Of a stretch of DNA of 61,943 nt, positions 1 to 9,157 are shown in pieces. Source of the stretch: Acidobacteriaceae bacterium (lineage in GTDB: Bacteria; Acidobacteriota; Terriglobia; Terriglobales; Acidobacteriaceae); contig JANXZS010000031.1 in the NCBI GenBank assembly GCA_025355385.1, forward strand, positions 1 to 61,943, in the 5' to 3' direction. Position 1 is the first letter of the stretch; every line of letters starts with the position of its first letter. Both the position numbers and the translations under genes were made by a program. Under the pieces are notes generated by a model. That model did no database searches. It was not told the origin of the DNA and worked only from the letters and a program-made list of their open reading frames with translations.

Positions 1-765
1 GAGCCTGCCGTGCTTACCCCTTCTTACCGGCATTATGCTGAGGAATTGCGCCTTGTGGCCCGGGCAGGCGGCAGTCTACTCGAACGTCTGGCGCGCCTGG
101 CAACGCCACCGTCGTTGATGCTAATCACCACGCCGACGCCCCAGGACGGGCCGTTTCTGATGACCCGCCAAGTGCCGGCCCCCCTGGTGCAGGCAAGGCA
201 TCGCCATGGGGAGACTACGATTGCAAATCTGACCACCGAACTCGAAGGCTGCCGCGAGCTGCTGGCCGCCCTCGCCGGTCCTTCGATTCGCGTCATGCTG
301 CAATGCGGATCGTATGCCGGTCCGCTACCCCTCAACAGCGAGGATCTGAATCGTATCCTCATCAATCTGGTTAGAAACGCATCGGAAGCCATGCCGAAGG
401 GTGGCGAGATCCGGATAGCGGTCCAGGCGAATGCTCGAGCCGGGGAATCGACGGCGGAGAGCATTGTTTTATCCGTCGAAGACGATGGACGCGGGATTGC
501 CCCTTCCGACCTGCAACATCTTTTTCAGAGCGGCTACACCACCAAGTGCCCGGGAAGAAAATCCTCGTGGATAACCAATGAGCTTCACGGTTTGGGTTTG
601 GCAAACGTGCGTGGCTTGGTCGAATCGGCGGGCGGTACGGTGCGGGCTTCGAGCGCCGCGGGGACGGGAACGCGCTTTGAAATCAAGCTCCCATTGGCCG
701 CGATGAAGGTCAGTAGCACTAAAGATGCAGTCTTGAGGGGTACTTCCAGGAAGGGAACCGAGTAG
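1..765 (+). CDS. Sensor histidine kinase, 3' part (5' end outside window)
   Basis: The frame is open to the left edge, so the true start and sensor domains lie outside. The first visible residues (HYAEELRLVARAGGSLL) look like the second helix of a DHp dimerisation domain, which puts the phospho-accepting His just upstream of the window. The HATPase domain is complete. Counting from the GTG at 10, the N box (NLVRNASEAM) is near residue 118, the G1 box (DDGRGI) near 158, the F box (LFQSGYTTK) follows, and G2 (HGLGLANV) is near 192. It should autophosphorylate and pass phosphate to the NtrC-type regulator, whose ATG begins one base after this stop. The signal sensed cannot be judged. The GTG at 10 is probably not a real start. 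Confidence 0.88.
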   Translation, partial: EPAVLTPSYRHYAEELRLVARAGGSLLERLARLATPPSLMLITTPTPQDGPFLMTRQVPAPLVQARHRHGETTIANLTTELEGCRELLAALAGPSIRVMLQCGSYAGPLPLNSEDLNRILINLVRNASEAMPKGGEIRIAVQANARAGESTAESIVLSVEDDGRGIAPSDLQHLFQSGYTTKCPGRKSSWITNELHGLGLANVRGLVESAGGTVRASSAAGTGTRFEIKLPLAAMKVSSTKDAVLRGTSRKGTE

Positions 766-766
766 A

Positions 767-2242
767 ATGCTAGCAAATGTTCCAACTAGTTATTTCATGC
801 AGACTTTTCCTGAATTGGTGGGGGCTGCGAGTAGGATGCACCTTCTCGTAGTAGACGAGGACACTGCGGTGCGTTATGCCTGTTGCGAAATTGCGTCGGG
901 CCTGGGTTACGTAGCGACGGGTGTTGCCAGCCTCGGTGCAGCCCGCGAACTGCTCCGCGGAAATGCCATCGACATTCTCCTGCTCGACTTGAAAGCGCCG
1001 GTCACGGCCGGTCTCGAGCTGCTGGAAGAAGTGAAGACGCTGCACCCGCAGACCGCCATCATCGTGATGACCGCCTTCGCCTCGGTCAACTCCGCAGTGG
1101 AGGCGATGCGAACCGGGGCGGCAGACTACCTGACCAAGCCCTTCGCGATGGATGAGATCACGGGGGTGCTGGAACGGGCGTCGGAACGGAGAAAGCTCGA
1201 CGTCTCGACCCGCCAGCTGAGGGAACGGCTGCGTAACCAGCAAGGCCTGGGCAACATCATCGGGCGCAGTCCCGAGATGGACAAGCTCTATCGCATCCTC
1301 TCGAAGGTCGCGCAGAGTACGCATCCGGTTTTGATTCTGGGCGAGAGCGGAACCGGGAAAGAGCTGGTCGCAAGGGCCATACACGCCAATGGCACGCACG
1401 CCAGAAAGCCATTTATCCCGGTTGACTGCGGATCGCTGGTGCCGACCCTGATAGAGAGCGAGCTCTTCGGTTATGTAAAGGGAGCCTTCACGGGGGCGAA
1501 CCGTTCGAAGGATGGTCTACTCGCTTCGGCCGAAGGTGGCACCTTATTCCTCGACGAGATCGGCGAGTTGCCTCTCGATCTGCAGGCCAAGCTACTTCGC
1601 GCCCTCCAAGAAAAGGAGATTCGGCCGGTCGGTTCAACGCACCGTATTCCCATTAATGTGCGCGTGCTGGCGGCTACCAACCGCGATCTGGCAGGGATGG
1701 TGGAACAGGGGCGCTTCCGCAAAGATCTGTACTACCGGCTTAACGTGGTGAATTTACGGATTCCGCCTCTGCGGGATCGCAAGCAGGACATTCCCATGCT
1801 TGCGGCCCACTTTCTCGACCGCATGTCGCGGGAAAATTTGACTACCTACACGCTGAGCGATGATGCCTTGCGCACCATGATCGATTACGAATGGCCGGGC
1901 AATGTTCGAGAGCTGGAGAACTCCATCGAGCGCGCATGCGCGCTTTCCTCAGGCCCAACCTTGCACATGGGAGATCTTCCCACTCAGTTGCAGGACTTTC
2001 GTCTGCAGATTCATCGTGCCAAGGTAACGGTCATCGGAGCGATCGAAGAGACGTTCGGAGCGGAACCCGAGGTTACATCCCTCGCAGAGTTGGAAAAGCA
2101 AGCGATCCTTTCGACGATCCGGCAACTACACGGCGACAAACTCATGGCAGCGCGACTCCTTGGCATCGGCAAGACAACGCTTTATCGCAAGCTGAAGGAT
2201 TACGGCATCACCGAGGTGATTGCAACAGACTCCGCCGATTGA
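767..2242 (+). CDS. NtrC-family sigma-54-dependent response regulator
   Basis: This 491-residue protein has the full NtrC order. An N-terminal receiver has its acidic pocket in VVDEDTAVR and the phospho-acceptor Asp74 in LLLDLKAP. The central AAA+ domain has Walker A GESGTGKE near residue 192, the sigma-54 contact loop GAFTGA near 239, and Walker B LFLDEIGEL. A C-terminal Fis-type helix-turn-helix ends in KTTLYRKLKDYGI. It should activate sigma-54 promoters when phosphorylated by the kinase immediately upstream. The start at 767 has AGGAAGGGA upstream; an alternative start at ATG 836 (Met24) begins exactly at the receiver domain. The target promoters are unknown, and I found no clear -24/-12 element in the window. 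Confidence 0.93.
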   Translation: MLANVPTSYFMQTFPELVGAASRMHLLVVDEDTAVRYACCEIASGLGYVATGVASLGAARELLRGNAIDILLLDLKAPVTAGLELLEEVKTLHPQTAIIVMTAFASVNSAVEAMRTGAADYLTKPFAMDEITGVLERASERRKLDVSTRQLRERLRNQQGLGNIIGRSPEMDKLYRILSKVAQSTHPVLILGESGTGKELVARAIHANGTHARKPFIPVDCGSLVPTLIESELFGYVKGAFTGANRSKDGLLASAEGGTLFLDEIGELPLDLQAKLLRALQEKEIRPVGSTHRIPINVRVLAATNRDLAGMVEQGRFRKDLYYRLNVVNLRIPPLRDRKQDIPMLAAHFLDRMSRENLTTYTLSDDALRTMIDYEWPGNVRELENSIERACALSSGPTLHMGDLPTQLQDFRLQIHRAKVTVIGAIEETFGAEPEVTSLAELEKQAILSTIRQLHGDKLMAARLLGIGKTTLYRKLKDYGITEVIATDSAD

Positions 2243-2352
2243 ATCAAAGGTTGCAATCGCTTGCGCTGGTGCAGGTTCGCGGGTGCGGGCAGAAGCGGCA
2301 ATTTTTCACAGCAGGATCGATAGCAGCTTGAGAGTACAGACAGGAGTACTTC

Positions 2353-2853
2353 GTGAATCAGTCCATTCTAATGATCACCTCAATTTCAGGAGCAGAGAAT
2401 TGTGCCTCGGCTATGGCCCGCCAGATTGGTTCCGTCGTTGAGATCGCGGATACTCGCAAGGCGGCACTGAGCGCGCTTCGCCGCTGCGAATATTCCGTGG
2501 TCGTGGTGGACGACGCATTGGCCGAGTCCGATCCTGCGGGCACGGAGCTGATCTGGAAACATGCGGGCCTCGCCGTGCCACTGCAGGTCAACTTTGCGAT
2601 CTCGGGTGCTTCCCGGGTCGTTCGGGAAGTGCGGTCCGCCCTGAACCGCCGCGAGCAGGAGCAGTCCCTGGCCATGCGCGCCGCGGCCTCGACTCTTGAA
2701 AACAAATTGAAGTCCACGGTCACCGGCCTGCTGCTGCAATCTCAGCTTGCGCTGGCAGAGCCGTCGGCATCCCCGATACTAATGGAGAAATTGAAGCTGA
2801 TGGTGGAATTGGCCGGTAACCTGCGCCAACAACTAGCCCGACCCCAGGCGTAA
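2353..2853 (+). CDS. Receiver-like protein with His-less DHp-like tail
   Basis: This 166-residue protein starts at GTG with AGGAG six bases upstream. Residues 1-90 resemble a receiver fold; VVVVDDAL ends the third strand and could hold the acceptor Asp. Residues about 105-165 resemble a histidine-kinase DHp hairpin (TVTGLLLQSQLALAEP, then EKLKLMVELAGNLRQQL). When this is aligned to the usual HELNNxLTGLLL, the His position is occupied by Asn. It lies 110 bp after the NtrC-type regulator and in the same direction, so I infer an accessory or phosphate-sink protein for that system. It has no enzyme motif. It could also be an unrelated helical protein. Confidence 0.6.
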   Translation: MNQSILMITSISGAENCASAMARQIGSVVEIADTRKAALSALRRCEYSVVVVDDALAESDPAGTELIWKHAGLAVPLQVNFAISGASRVVREVRSALNRREQEQSLAMRAAASTLENKLKSTVTGLLLQSQLALAEPSASPILMEKLKLMVELAGNLRQQLARPQA

Positions 2854-2999
2854 GGCGGATAGCCAGAGCGACAAAGTAGGGTCAGCAGAGAAGGGCTAGC
2901 TGTCCGATAAGAAGCAGTTTAGTTCGGGACTGCCGCGATCTTGTTTGCGGTATTACCCCTGGCTCTCCTCGTTCGCTTACCGCAGAAGTGCAATACGTT

Positions 3000-4241
3000 C
3001 TAGTGCACCGTTCGCATCTTCCTCTGCATGTAGTCCATCAACAGGTACTCGCCCAGGGTATCCGGGGTGGTGAAGTAGGCTTTGCCGCGGCACATCGAGG
3101 TCACCCTCTGCACAAATTGCACCAAACCAGGCTCGGATGCCAGCATGAAGGTATTGATCATGATGCTGGAGCGCTTGCAGCGGGCCACCTCTTCGAGTGT
3201 CTCGCTGACCACGAGTGGATCCAGTCCAAAGGCGTTCTTGTAAATGCGCCCGTCCGGCAACGTCAAAGCGGAGGGTTTGCCATCGGTGATCATCACGATT
3301 TGCTTCATATCCTTGCGCTGTCGATTGAGCACGCGCTGCGCCACGCGCAGGCCCTCGCGCGTGTTGGTGTAGTAGGGGCCGACCTTGACCCGTGCGATTT
3401 GTGACATCGGCATCTCTTCCGCTGAGTCATGAAAGAGCACAAGGGAAAGAGAGTCGCCGGGATACTGCGTGCGAATGAGATGCGAGAGTGCCATGGCGAC
3501 CTTCTTCGCGGGAGTGAAGCGGTCTTCGCCGTAGAGAATCATGGAATGGGAGCAATCCAGCATGACCACCGTGGCGCAGGAACTTTGATACTCCGATTGG
3601 TGCACGTATAAATCCTTGTATTCGAGGTTCAGCGGCATCTGAATGCCTTCGCGTGCGATCGCCGAACTGAGTGTGGCAGTTGTGTCCAGATTCAGCGTGT
3701 CGCCAAATTGATAATGGGAAGAAGCTCCACTGGTTTCAATGCCGGTAGCCCAGTGCTGGGTATCGTGCCGGCCGTAGCTGGATTTGCCCAGTGAACCTAG
3801 CAAGTCGCGCAATGTCTTGAACCCGAGAAAATCGAGACTCTTATCCGTGACTTCAAAGCGAACCTGTCCTTCTGCATTTCCTATCTGGCCCGGTCCTGCT
3901 GTCGGCTGAGCCGGATCAGAGCGATCCTGCGTCGTGATGTAATTCTCCTGCTCCATTCGATCAATCAGCTCCTCTATGAGCTGGTCGAGTTCACCACTCT
4001 CCGCCATCTCGTCAATCTTTTGCTGCATGGCTTCATCCAGCAGGTCTCCGGCTTCAAGCGCTTGGCGGAGCGCGTCACGGAGATTCTCGAGAGTGTGGTC
4101 GCCGTCCAACTCGGCAAAGGGGGAGAAAGGATCGCGAAAGCCGGAATCAAGCAGGTAGTTCGAGAGCGCCTGCAGCAGGTCTTCCATGCTCATTTCGGAT
4201 GCCGGGCTGCCGTGGTATTTGGTGTAACGAATCCGTTTCAT
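3000..4241 (-). CDS. vWA-domain protein with intact MIDAS, partner of AAA ATPase
   Basis: The start is set at ATG 4241 because GAGGAG lies seven bases before it; this gives 413 residues. The N-terminal third is acidic and helical, with Glu/Asp-rich stretches such as [15 protein letters not shown]. The C-terminal half is a von Willebrand A domain with MIDAS residues DCSHS, a Thr in YYTNTREG and Asp in MITDGKPS, so it should bind a divalent metal. It is the downstream gene of a pair with the AAA ATPase at 4372-5889, with a gap of about 130 bp. AAA/vWA pairs (MoxR, Mg-chelatase D/I, CoxD/E) act as metal-insertion or complex-remodelling chaperones. The client of this pair is unknown. Confidence 0.85.
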   Translation of the reverse strand: MKRIRYTKYHGSPASEMSMEDLLQALSNYLLDSGFRDPFSPFAELDGDHTLENLRDALRQALEAGDLLDEAMQQKIDEMAESGELDQLIEELIDRMEQENYITTQDRSDPAQPTAGPGQIGNAEGQVRFEVTDKSLDFLGFKTLRDLLGSLGKSSYGRHDTQHWATGIETSGASSHYQFGDTLNLDTTATLSSAIAREGIQMPLNLEYKDLYVHQSEYQSSCATVVMLDCSHSMILYGEDRFTPAKKVAMALSHLIRTQYPGDSLSLVLFHDSAEEMPMSQIARVKVGPYYTNTREGLRVAQRVLNRQRKDMKQIVMITDGKPSALTLPDGRIYKNAFGLDPLVVSETLEEVARCKRSSIMINTFMLASEPGLVQFVQRVTSMCRGKAYFTTPDTLGEYLLMDYMQRKMRTVH

Positions 4242-4371
4242 AGCTCGACTCCTCAAGCGTACGGTTATCGAGCGGAGTGTCCGTAATCAGTATCCGACCA
4301 AGAGTCTTTCGGCTTTCTGACTGCGGGAAGACTATGTCCCGTCGCTGCTGCACATTGAGTTTGAACAGGCG

Positions 4372-5889
4372 CTAGTTCAGTCCCCCTCGACGAAACCGCT
4401 TTTGTTGTCCTTCCTCAGTGGTTGGTTCCATGTCCGTTCGCTCCGCTCTTCGCGGTGTCTTCTCCTGTGCGGAGAAGCCACGTTCTTCGCTGCGGCTCAA
4501 CTTCTTGCGGGCGTACATGCCTTCCAGCAAAAACTCTGCGGCGGAAACGACGCGCGCTGGTGTGTCGGAAAGTTTAACGGACACAGCAGAGAGCTTCTCG
4601 AAGAGGCCTTGAATCTGCGCGAGCTCGATTAACGTGTCGGCAGAGGACTGTTCGTCGTCGATTTTGACAGTGCCACCGAGGTTGAACCACTGTTCGATCT
4701 GCTGCGTGTTTATGGTGGAGAAATACTTGTCGTAAAACGTCGATACAGCGATGCGGATAAGTTCGCGGACAAGGGTATCCGCACCTAGCAACTCTCCCTC
4801 ATACTCTAGTTCGATCTTGCCCGTGATTCCGGGCAGTGCTGCGTACAGATCGCTGACGCGCGGAACGACGAGAGTTTCACCATGCAAAATAGCGCGCCGC
4901 TCGGCGTTCGAAACGACGAGCTCCATGGTGGAAATGGGCAGCCGCTGACTGACGCCGCTACGCTTGTCCACCTTCTTGTCCTGGCGCGCGCTGAAGGCGA
5001 TCTGCTCCACGATCTCGCGAACATACACTGGTATTTCGACGCGGCCAGCCCCTCGATCGGTCCATGCCTCCTGGGTGGTAATCGCGATACCCTCGTCAAT
5101 CGTCTCTGGATAATGCGTGCGAATCTCCGAGCCGATGCGGTCTTTGAGGGGGGTGACAATTTTGCCGCGTGCCGTGTAGTCTTCAGGGTTGGCGCTGAAA
5201 ACGAGAGCGAGATCCAGTTCCAGCCGTACAGGGTAGCCTTTGATCTGCACGTCACCCTCCTGCATGATATTGAAGAGGGCAACTTGTATCTTTCCGGCGA
5301 GGTCGGGGAGTTCGTTGATGGCGAAGATGCCGCGATTGGCACGCGGCAAAAGGCCGTAGTGCATGGTGAGTTCATTCGACAAGTCCTGGCCGCCGCGCGC
5401 GGCTTTGATGGGATCCAGGTCGCCCACAAGGTCTGCAACCGTGACATCAGGCGTCGCTAATTTTTCAATGTAGCGATCTTCCCGTGAGAGGTACGCGATG
5501 GAAACGTCGTCACCTCGATCATCGAGCAAATCGCGGCAGCGACGGCACAAGGGACGATAGGGATTGTCGCGAATTTCACAACCGGCTATATAGGGCAGCT
5601 TATCGTCGAGGATTGCAGTCAGCGCGCGAAGAATACGACTCTTGGCCTGTCCGCGGAGCCCCAGCAGGATGAAATTCTGCCGCGACAGCACGGCGTTGAC
5701 GATCTGTGGAACCACCGTATCTTGATATCCGACAATACCGGGAAACAAATTTCCCTTGGTCCTGAGGCGCGCGATCAGGTTCTCGCGCATTTCTTCTTTT
5801 ACACTCCGGCTTTTCAGTCGCGCTTCAGAAAACAGAGTGCTATTGCGAAGTTCACCCAGAGTCAGGGGAAGGTGGCTCGGTGAAGGCAT
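4372..5889 (-). CDS. AAA ATPase, magnesium-chelatase/MoxR-like
   Basis: The start at ATG 5889 has GGGAG nine bases upstream and gives 505 residues; a longer frame to 5937 lacks a ribosome site. The P-loop is GLRGQAKSR, differing from GxxGxGKS/T at the second conserved Gly. The Walker B region reads [10 protein letters not shown], so the usual Asp before Glu is Asn. [22 protein letters not shown] matches the sensor and pore region of the ChlI/MoxR group. A CRRCRDLL segment near residues 110-117, with a second Cys upstream, may bind zinc. It should work with the vWA protein encoded just downstream on the same strand. Whether the altered motifs still allow ATP hydrolysis is not clear from sequence. 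Confidence 0.83.
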   Translation of the reverse strand: MPSPSHLPLTLGELRNSTLFSEARLKSRSVKEEMRENLIARLRTKGNLFPGIVGYQDTVVPQIVNAVLSRQNFILLGLRGQAKSRILRALTAILDDKLPYIAGCEIRDNPYRPLCRRCRDLLDDRGDDVSIAYLSREDRYIEKLATPDVTVADLVGDLDPIKAARGGQDLSNELTMHYGLLPRANRGIFAINELPDLAGKIQVALFNIMQEGDVQIKGYPVRLELDLALVFSANPEDYTARGKIVTPLKDRIGSEIRTHYPETIDEGIAITTQEAWTDRGAGRVEIPVYVREIVEQIAFSARQDKKVDKRSGVSQRLPISTMELVVSNAERRAILHGETLVVPRVSDLYAALPGITGKIELEYEGELLGADTLVRELIRIAVSTFYDKYFSTINTQQIEQWFNLGGTVKIDDEQSSADTLIELAQIQGLFEKLSAVSVKLSDTPARVVSAAEFLLEGMYARKKLSRSEERGFSAQEKTPRRAERTDMEPTTEEGQQKRFRRGGLN

Positions 5890-6141
5890 ATACTTTGCTC
5901 CCTCTGTTTGCTTGTGTGGGCCCGTCTCGTCGTGCATCCAGTACTAATTACTTTGCACATAGTTGGGTTTGCATGTTTGACTCGGAAAAGCGTAAACGGT
6001 TCGTTGCTACTCTTCCGTTCCGCCCTCTCTAAAACCAAGGATCAACTGCTTGAGCCCAAAAGCATACACATCAATTAGATACTTTGCAGAATAGCGAACC
6101 TGTTTTTGATTTGTCCTGTGTAATCAACGAGTGCTGCGGCG

Positions 6142-6747
6142 CTACATGACATGGCCATTCTGGCTGGACGCGAGGGACGCCTGCGCCCCGCGGCGCAGCT
6201 TGGGAAGAATCGCTTTGTAGAACTCAAGCAATCGCAGAGTGCGACCCGCGTCCGAGCGTAAACATAAAAGTTCCTGCTTGAAATCAAGGTCCGCAGGAAG
6301 CTGCCATGCCAGTTGAAACGAGATGGGGCGCTCAAGATTGAAATTCGAGTGCATGGATTCCCCGCCAGCCAATTCCATTGCCTCGTAATGGAGACTGACG
6401 CACTCTGCCCCTTCTTGCTTGGTGGCGGTCTCTCCCAGGTCCGGCAAAAGATCTACTTCGGCCTGCAGAAAGGCCCGGGAGTTATCTAGCGTTTCTATTT
6501 CAAACCGCTCGACTCCTTCGCAGAGGATATCCAAACGGCCGTCAGGGTAACGCTCCAGTATGCGAACAATGTGTGCCATACATCCGACCACCGCGAGGCC
6601 CTCCCGCTGTGCACGCACTACGCCAAACACGCTCTCGCGGTCAATACATTCTGCGATCATCTCCCGGTATCGATCCTCGAAGATATGAAGCGTAAGGAGG
6701 GCTCCAGGAAAGAGCACTGCATCGAGAGGAAACAGCGAAATTCTCAT
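6142..6747 (-). CDS. LON substrate-binding-domain protein
   Basis: The protein has about 201 residues from ATG 6747, where the conserved start MRISLFPLDAVLFPG begins. It continues with LHIFEDRYREMI and GVVRAQREG, the hallmark strands of the N-terminal domain of Lon protease. No AAA or protease domain follows, so it is a stand-alone LON protein of the kind often annotated as a peptidase S16-like protein. It may bind unfolded or signalling peptides. No good ribosome site precedes 6747; an upstream in-frame ATG at 6837 would add 30 poorly conserved residues. It is a single gene between the AAA/vWA pair and a TPR gene on the same strand. Confidence 0.85.
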   Translation of the reverse strand: MRISLFPLDAVLFPGALLTLHIFEDRYREMIAECIDRESVFGVVRAQREGLAVVGCMAHIVRILERYPDGRLDILCEGVERFEIETLDNSRAFLQAEVDLLPDLGETATKQEGAECVSLHYEAMELAGGESMHSNFNLERPISFQLAWQLPADLDFKQELLCLRSDAGRTLRLLEFYKAILPKLRRGAQASLASSQNGHVM

Positions 6748-6921
6748 GACTTTCGTAATTATGCACGTACCAAGGGCGGGCGAAACATGCACCGTCTTAT
6801 CTCTTTTGATCGCCTGAGATTCCACCCGTGAAGTCATTCATGTGGCACCCTGCGATCTATGGACGCCATCGTGGGATTTAGCAGCGTCGATGCCGGGGCA
6901 CTACCGATGCCCGGCGTCGGC

Positions 6922-7233
6922 TCAGTTCTCCAGATCATTCAGCATCTCCTGCATTTCGCCGAGGGCGTGCGAGTTACCGGTGCGCAGAGCGCTAGCGATA
7001 CCGCTCTTCAGGTGTCCCTTTGCTTCGTCGATGCGACCGGCTTTGGCCAGCGTCTGGGCTCCCATGAAGTAACCCGGGGTGTAGTCGGGATGGTCGGCTG
7101 CCAGGCGGTCAAATTCAGCCATTGCCTCGGCCACGTTGCCGGCATTTGCATACTCCATCGCAAGGCCATAGCGAGCGAAGCTGTCCATCGGGTTCTTGGT
7201 GAGAATTTCCTGCAGCATCTCTATTTTATTCAT
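6922..7233 (-). CDS. Small TPR protein
   Basis: This 103-residue cytoplasmic protein consists of about two and a half tetratricopeptide repeats: MDSFARYGLAMEYANAGN, then AEFDRLAADHPDYTPGYF, then AKAGRIDEAKGHLKSG. There is no signal peptide or catalytic motif. AGGAG lies close upstream of the ATG. TPR units usually scaffold protein contacts; the partner is not indicated by context. It could be co-transcribed with the LON-domain gene about 175 bp downstream. Confidence 0.82.
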   Translation of the reverse strand: MNKIEMLQEILTKNPMDSFARYGLAMEYANAGNVAEAMAEFDRLAADHPDYTPGYFMGAQTLAKAGRIDEAKGHLKSGIASALRTGNSHALGEMQEMLNDLEN

Positions 7234-7418
7234 GCGCTCCTCTTCAGGCCTGGTCGCGTGCTCTCCGGCGGACTTGGGATTTGCGTAATTCCCAACAATT
7301 GCCGAAACTGGAAACAGCCCCGAGAGAGCAGAATAGGCCAGAGCCGATTCTAACTGCTGTCTGATCCCATGCCTGCTTCAGGGTGCACCATTGTCGCTTT
7401 GAGGAAAGAGAGTAGTTC

Positions 7419-7967
7419 ATGGATTTTGCCGACCACTCCGTCCCGACCCGCAGTGTCGCGGATTCGCAGTCTGAGATGACCGAATTGATATTGCCGAACG
7501 ATGCCAATACCCTCGGCAACCTGCTGGGCGGAAGATTGATGCATTTCATCGACCTGGTGGGAGCGATGGCGGCGTACCGGCATTCGCGCACCCACGTTGT
7601 GACCGCATCCATGGATCACATAGACTTTATTGCTCCGGTGCATGTGGGAGATCTGGTCATTTTGAAGTCCTCCATGAACCGTGCTTTTACGACATCGATG
7701 GAGGTTGGCGTAAAGGCGTGGGTAGAAAATACTATCGCGGGCACGCACCGCCATGTGGCGAGCGCTTACCTGACCTTCGTCGCCATCGAACCTTCGGGCC
7801 GTCGCATTTCAATCCCGCGCCTTCAGGCAGAGACGTCAGAGGAGATCCGGCACTACGAAGATGCCGGCCGGCGCAGAGAGCATCGTCAAGCAGAGCTGGA
7901 GCGCAAGCGTGCAAGCCATCCTCCAGAGAAGGAACTTCCGGGGCTGGTGCGTCCAGGAAAATCGTAA
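7419..7967 (+). CDS. Acyl-CoA thioesterase (hotdog fold, YciA/BACH type)
   Basis: This 182-residue single hotdog domain carries the family pattern LPNDANTLGNLLGGRLMHFIDLVGAMA. The Asn/Asp-rich loop and central helix are those of acyl-CoA hydrolases that release free fatty acid and CoA. HVVTASMDHIDFIAPVHVGD is the matching beta segment. The last 40 residues are a basic, charged tail (RRREHRQAELERKRASH) beyond the catalytic fold. It lies 68 bp upstream of the Mrp ATPase gene on the same strand and may share its transcript. Chain-length preference cannot be read from sequence. Confidence 0.88.
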   Translation: MDFADHSVPTRSVADSQSEMTELILPNDANTLGNLLGGRLMHFIDLVGAMAAYRHSRTHVVTASMDHIDFIAPVHVGDLVILKSSMNRAFTTSMEVGVKAWVENTIAGTHRHVASAYLTFVAIEPSGRRISIPRLQAETSEEIRHYEDAGRRREHRQAELERKRASHPPEKELPGLVRPGKS

Positions 7968-8035
7968 CAATCACAGTTTCATATCCGCCCGGATTAACGG
8001 GTGCAATGCATTCGCGAAGGGAAACAGGAATCTCA

Positions 8036-8866
8036 ATGGGACACATGCCTACTGCTCCAGCACCACAGCCGCTCCCGGGAGTGGCCCACATAATAGCAAT
8101 CGGATCCGGCAAGGGCGGAGTGGGAAAGACCACGCTCTCGGTCAACATTGCCGTGGCACTCCAGAAGCTGGGCTTCCGCGTAGGTCTGATTGACGCCGAC
8201 GTCTATGGGCCCAACGTTCCGCTAATGATGGGTACAAGCGCACAGCCCAAGGTGAAAGAGAACAATCAGATCGAGCCCAATACGGCTCATGGCGTGAAGG
8301 TTATCTCAATTGGCTTCATCTCGCCGGGAGACAAACCGCTGGTGATGCGTGGACCGATGCTCCACCAGATCATCCGCCAGTTCCTGCAGCAGGTGGATTG
8401 GGGCGAGCTGGACTTCCTACTGGTAGACCTGCCGCCCGGAACCGGAGATGTCGTCATTTCGCTGGTGCAGACGGTTCCGTTGACGGGTGCCGTGGTTGTG
8501 TCGACACCGTCTGACGTGGCCCTGCAGGACGCGCGCAAGGCACTGGAAATGTTCCACCAGGTCAATGTCGAGGTACTGGGGGTGGTGGAAAATATGAGCC
8601 ACTTCACCTGCCCGCACTGCCACGAAGTGATTAATATTTTCGCCCGCGGTGGAGCGGATCGAATGTCCCAGCAATTCAAGGTTCCTTTTCTGGGATCGAT
8701 CGAACTGGTACCGGAGATTCGCGAAGGCGGCGATACGGGAATGCCGGTGGCGCTCGGCGGTCCGGAATCCGCGCAGGGTAAGCCATTTTTCGCTGTAGCG
8801 GAAAAGATTGCCGAGAGCGCGAAAGCTCAGTCCGCCAAGGCTGAGAATATTTTTGAGATCAGCTAG
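8036..8866 (+). CDS. Mrp/NBP35-family P-loop ATPase, Fe-S cluster carrier
   Basis: The start at ATG 8036 has AGGA six bases before it and gives 276 residues; a longer open frame overlaps the thioesterase gene and is rejected. The deviant Walker A GSGKGGVGKTT is near the N-terminus. DADVYGPNVPLMMG and LLVDLPPGTGD are the switch and Walker B segments of the Mrp family. The bridging-cluster motif CPHC is present in SHFTCPHCHEVI. The family carries and transfers [4Fe-4S] clusters as a dimer. The N-terminal DUF59 domain found in some Mrp proteins is absent, leaving only a short PAPQPLPGV linker. Confidence 0.92.
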   Translation: MGHMPTAPAPQPLPGVAHIIAIGSGKGGVGKTTLSVNIAVALQKLGFRVGLIDADVYGPNVPLMMGTSAQPKVKENNQIEPNTAHGVKVISIGFISPGDKPLVMRGPMLHQIIRQFLQQVDWGELDFLLVDLPPGTGDVVISLVQTVPLTGAVVVSTPSDVALQDARKALEMFHQVNVEVLGVVENMSHFTCPHCHEVINIFARGGADRMSQQFKVPFLGSIELVPEIREGGDTGMPVALGGPESAQGKPFFAVAEKIAESAKAQSAKAENIFEIS

Positions 8867-9061
8867 AGCGGCTAGAGCGATAGTTGTCTGCAGTCCAAGA
8901 GGCAATCGGTCAGCGCTCTCGCCAGTTGTCCGCTTGACCCTCCAGTTGGTCGGGGGAGTTGCGGACGGCTGACACGAGAATCGCTGCGCCAAGACCGGGG
9001 ACACTGTCCTTCATCTCCAAGCAATTGGAATCAGTCGCTAAAGCCAACGGTTGCTTCCGAG

Positions 9062-9090
9062 TTGACACCCCCCCCGGCGCTTCCTAGAAT
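9062..9090 (+). promoter_or_regulatory. Near-consensus sigma-70 promoter of hrcA-grpE-dnaJ
   Basis: TTGACA at 9062-9067 and TAGAAT at 9085-9090 are separated by exactly 17 bases, 67 bp before the hrcA start. An 8-bp palindrome GGAGCTCC at 9098-9105 falls at the expected transcription start. No CIRCE element (TTAGCACTC-N9-GAGTGCTAA) is seen between 8867 and 9157, although HrcA is the CIRCE repressor. Confidence 0.75.
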
Positions 9091-9157
9091 TAGACAGGGA
9101 GCTCCTGCCCCATCGCGCCTTAAACGACTGCGATTGTTGGGTTCAGGGCGGTGGGAT

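Noticed and set aside
8867-9157. CIRCE element for hrcA
   Set aside because: Searched by eye on both strands; no TTAGCACTC/GAGTGCTAA pair, even with a few mismatches.
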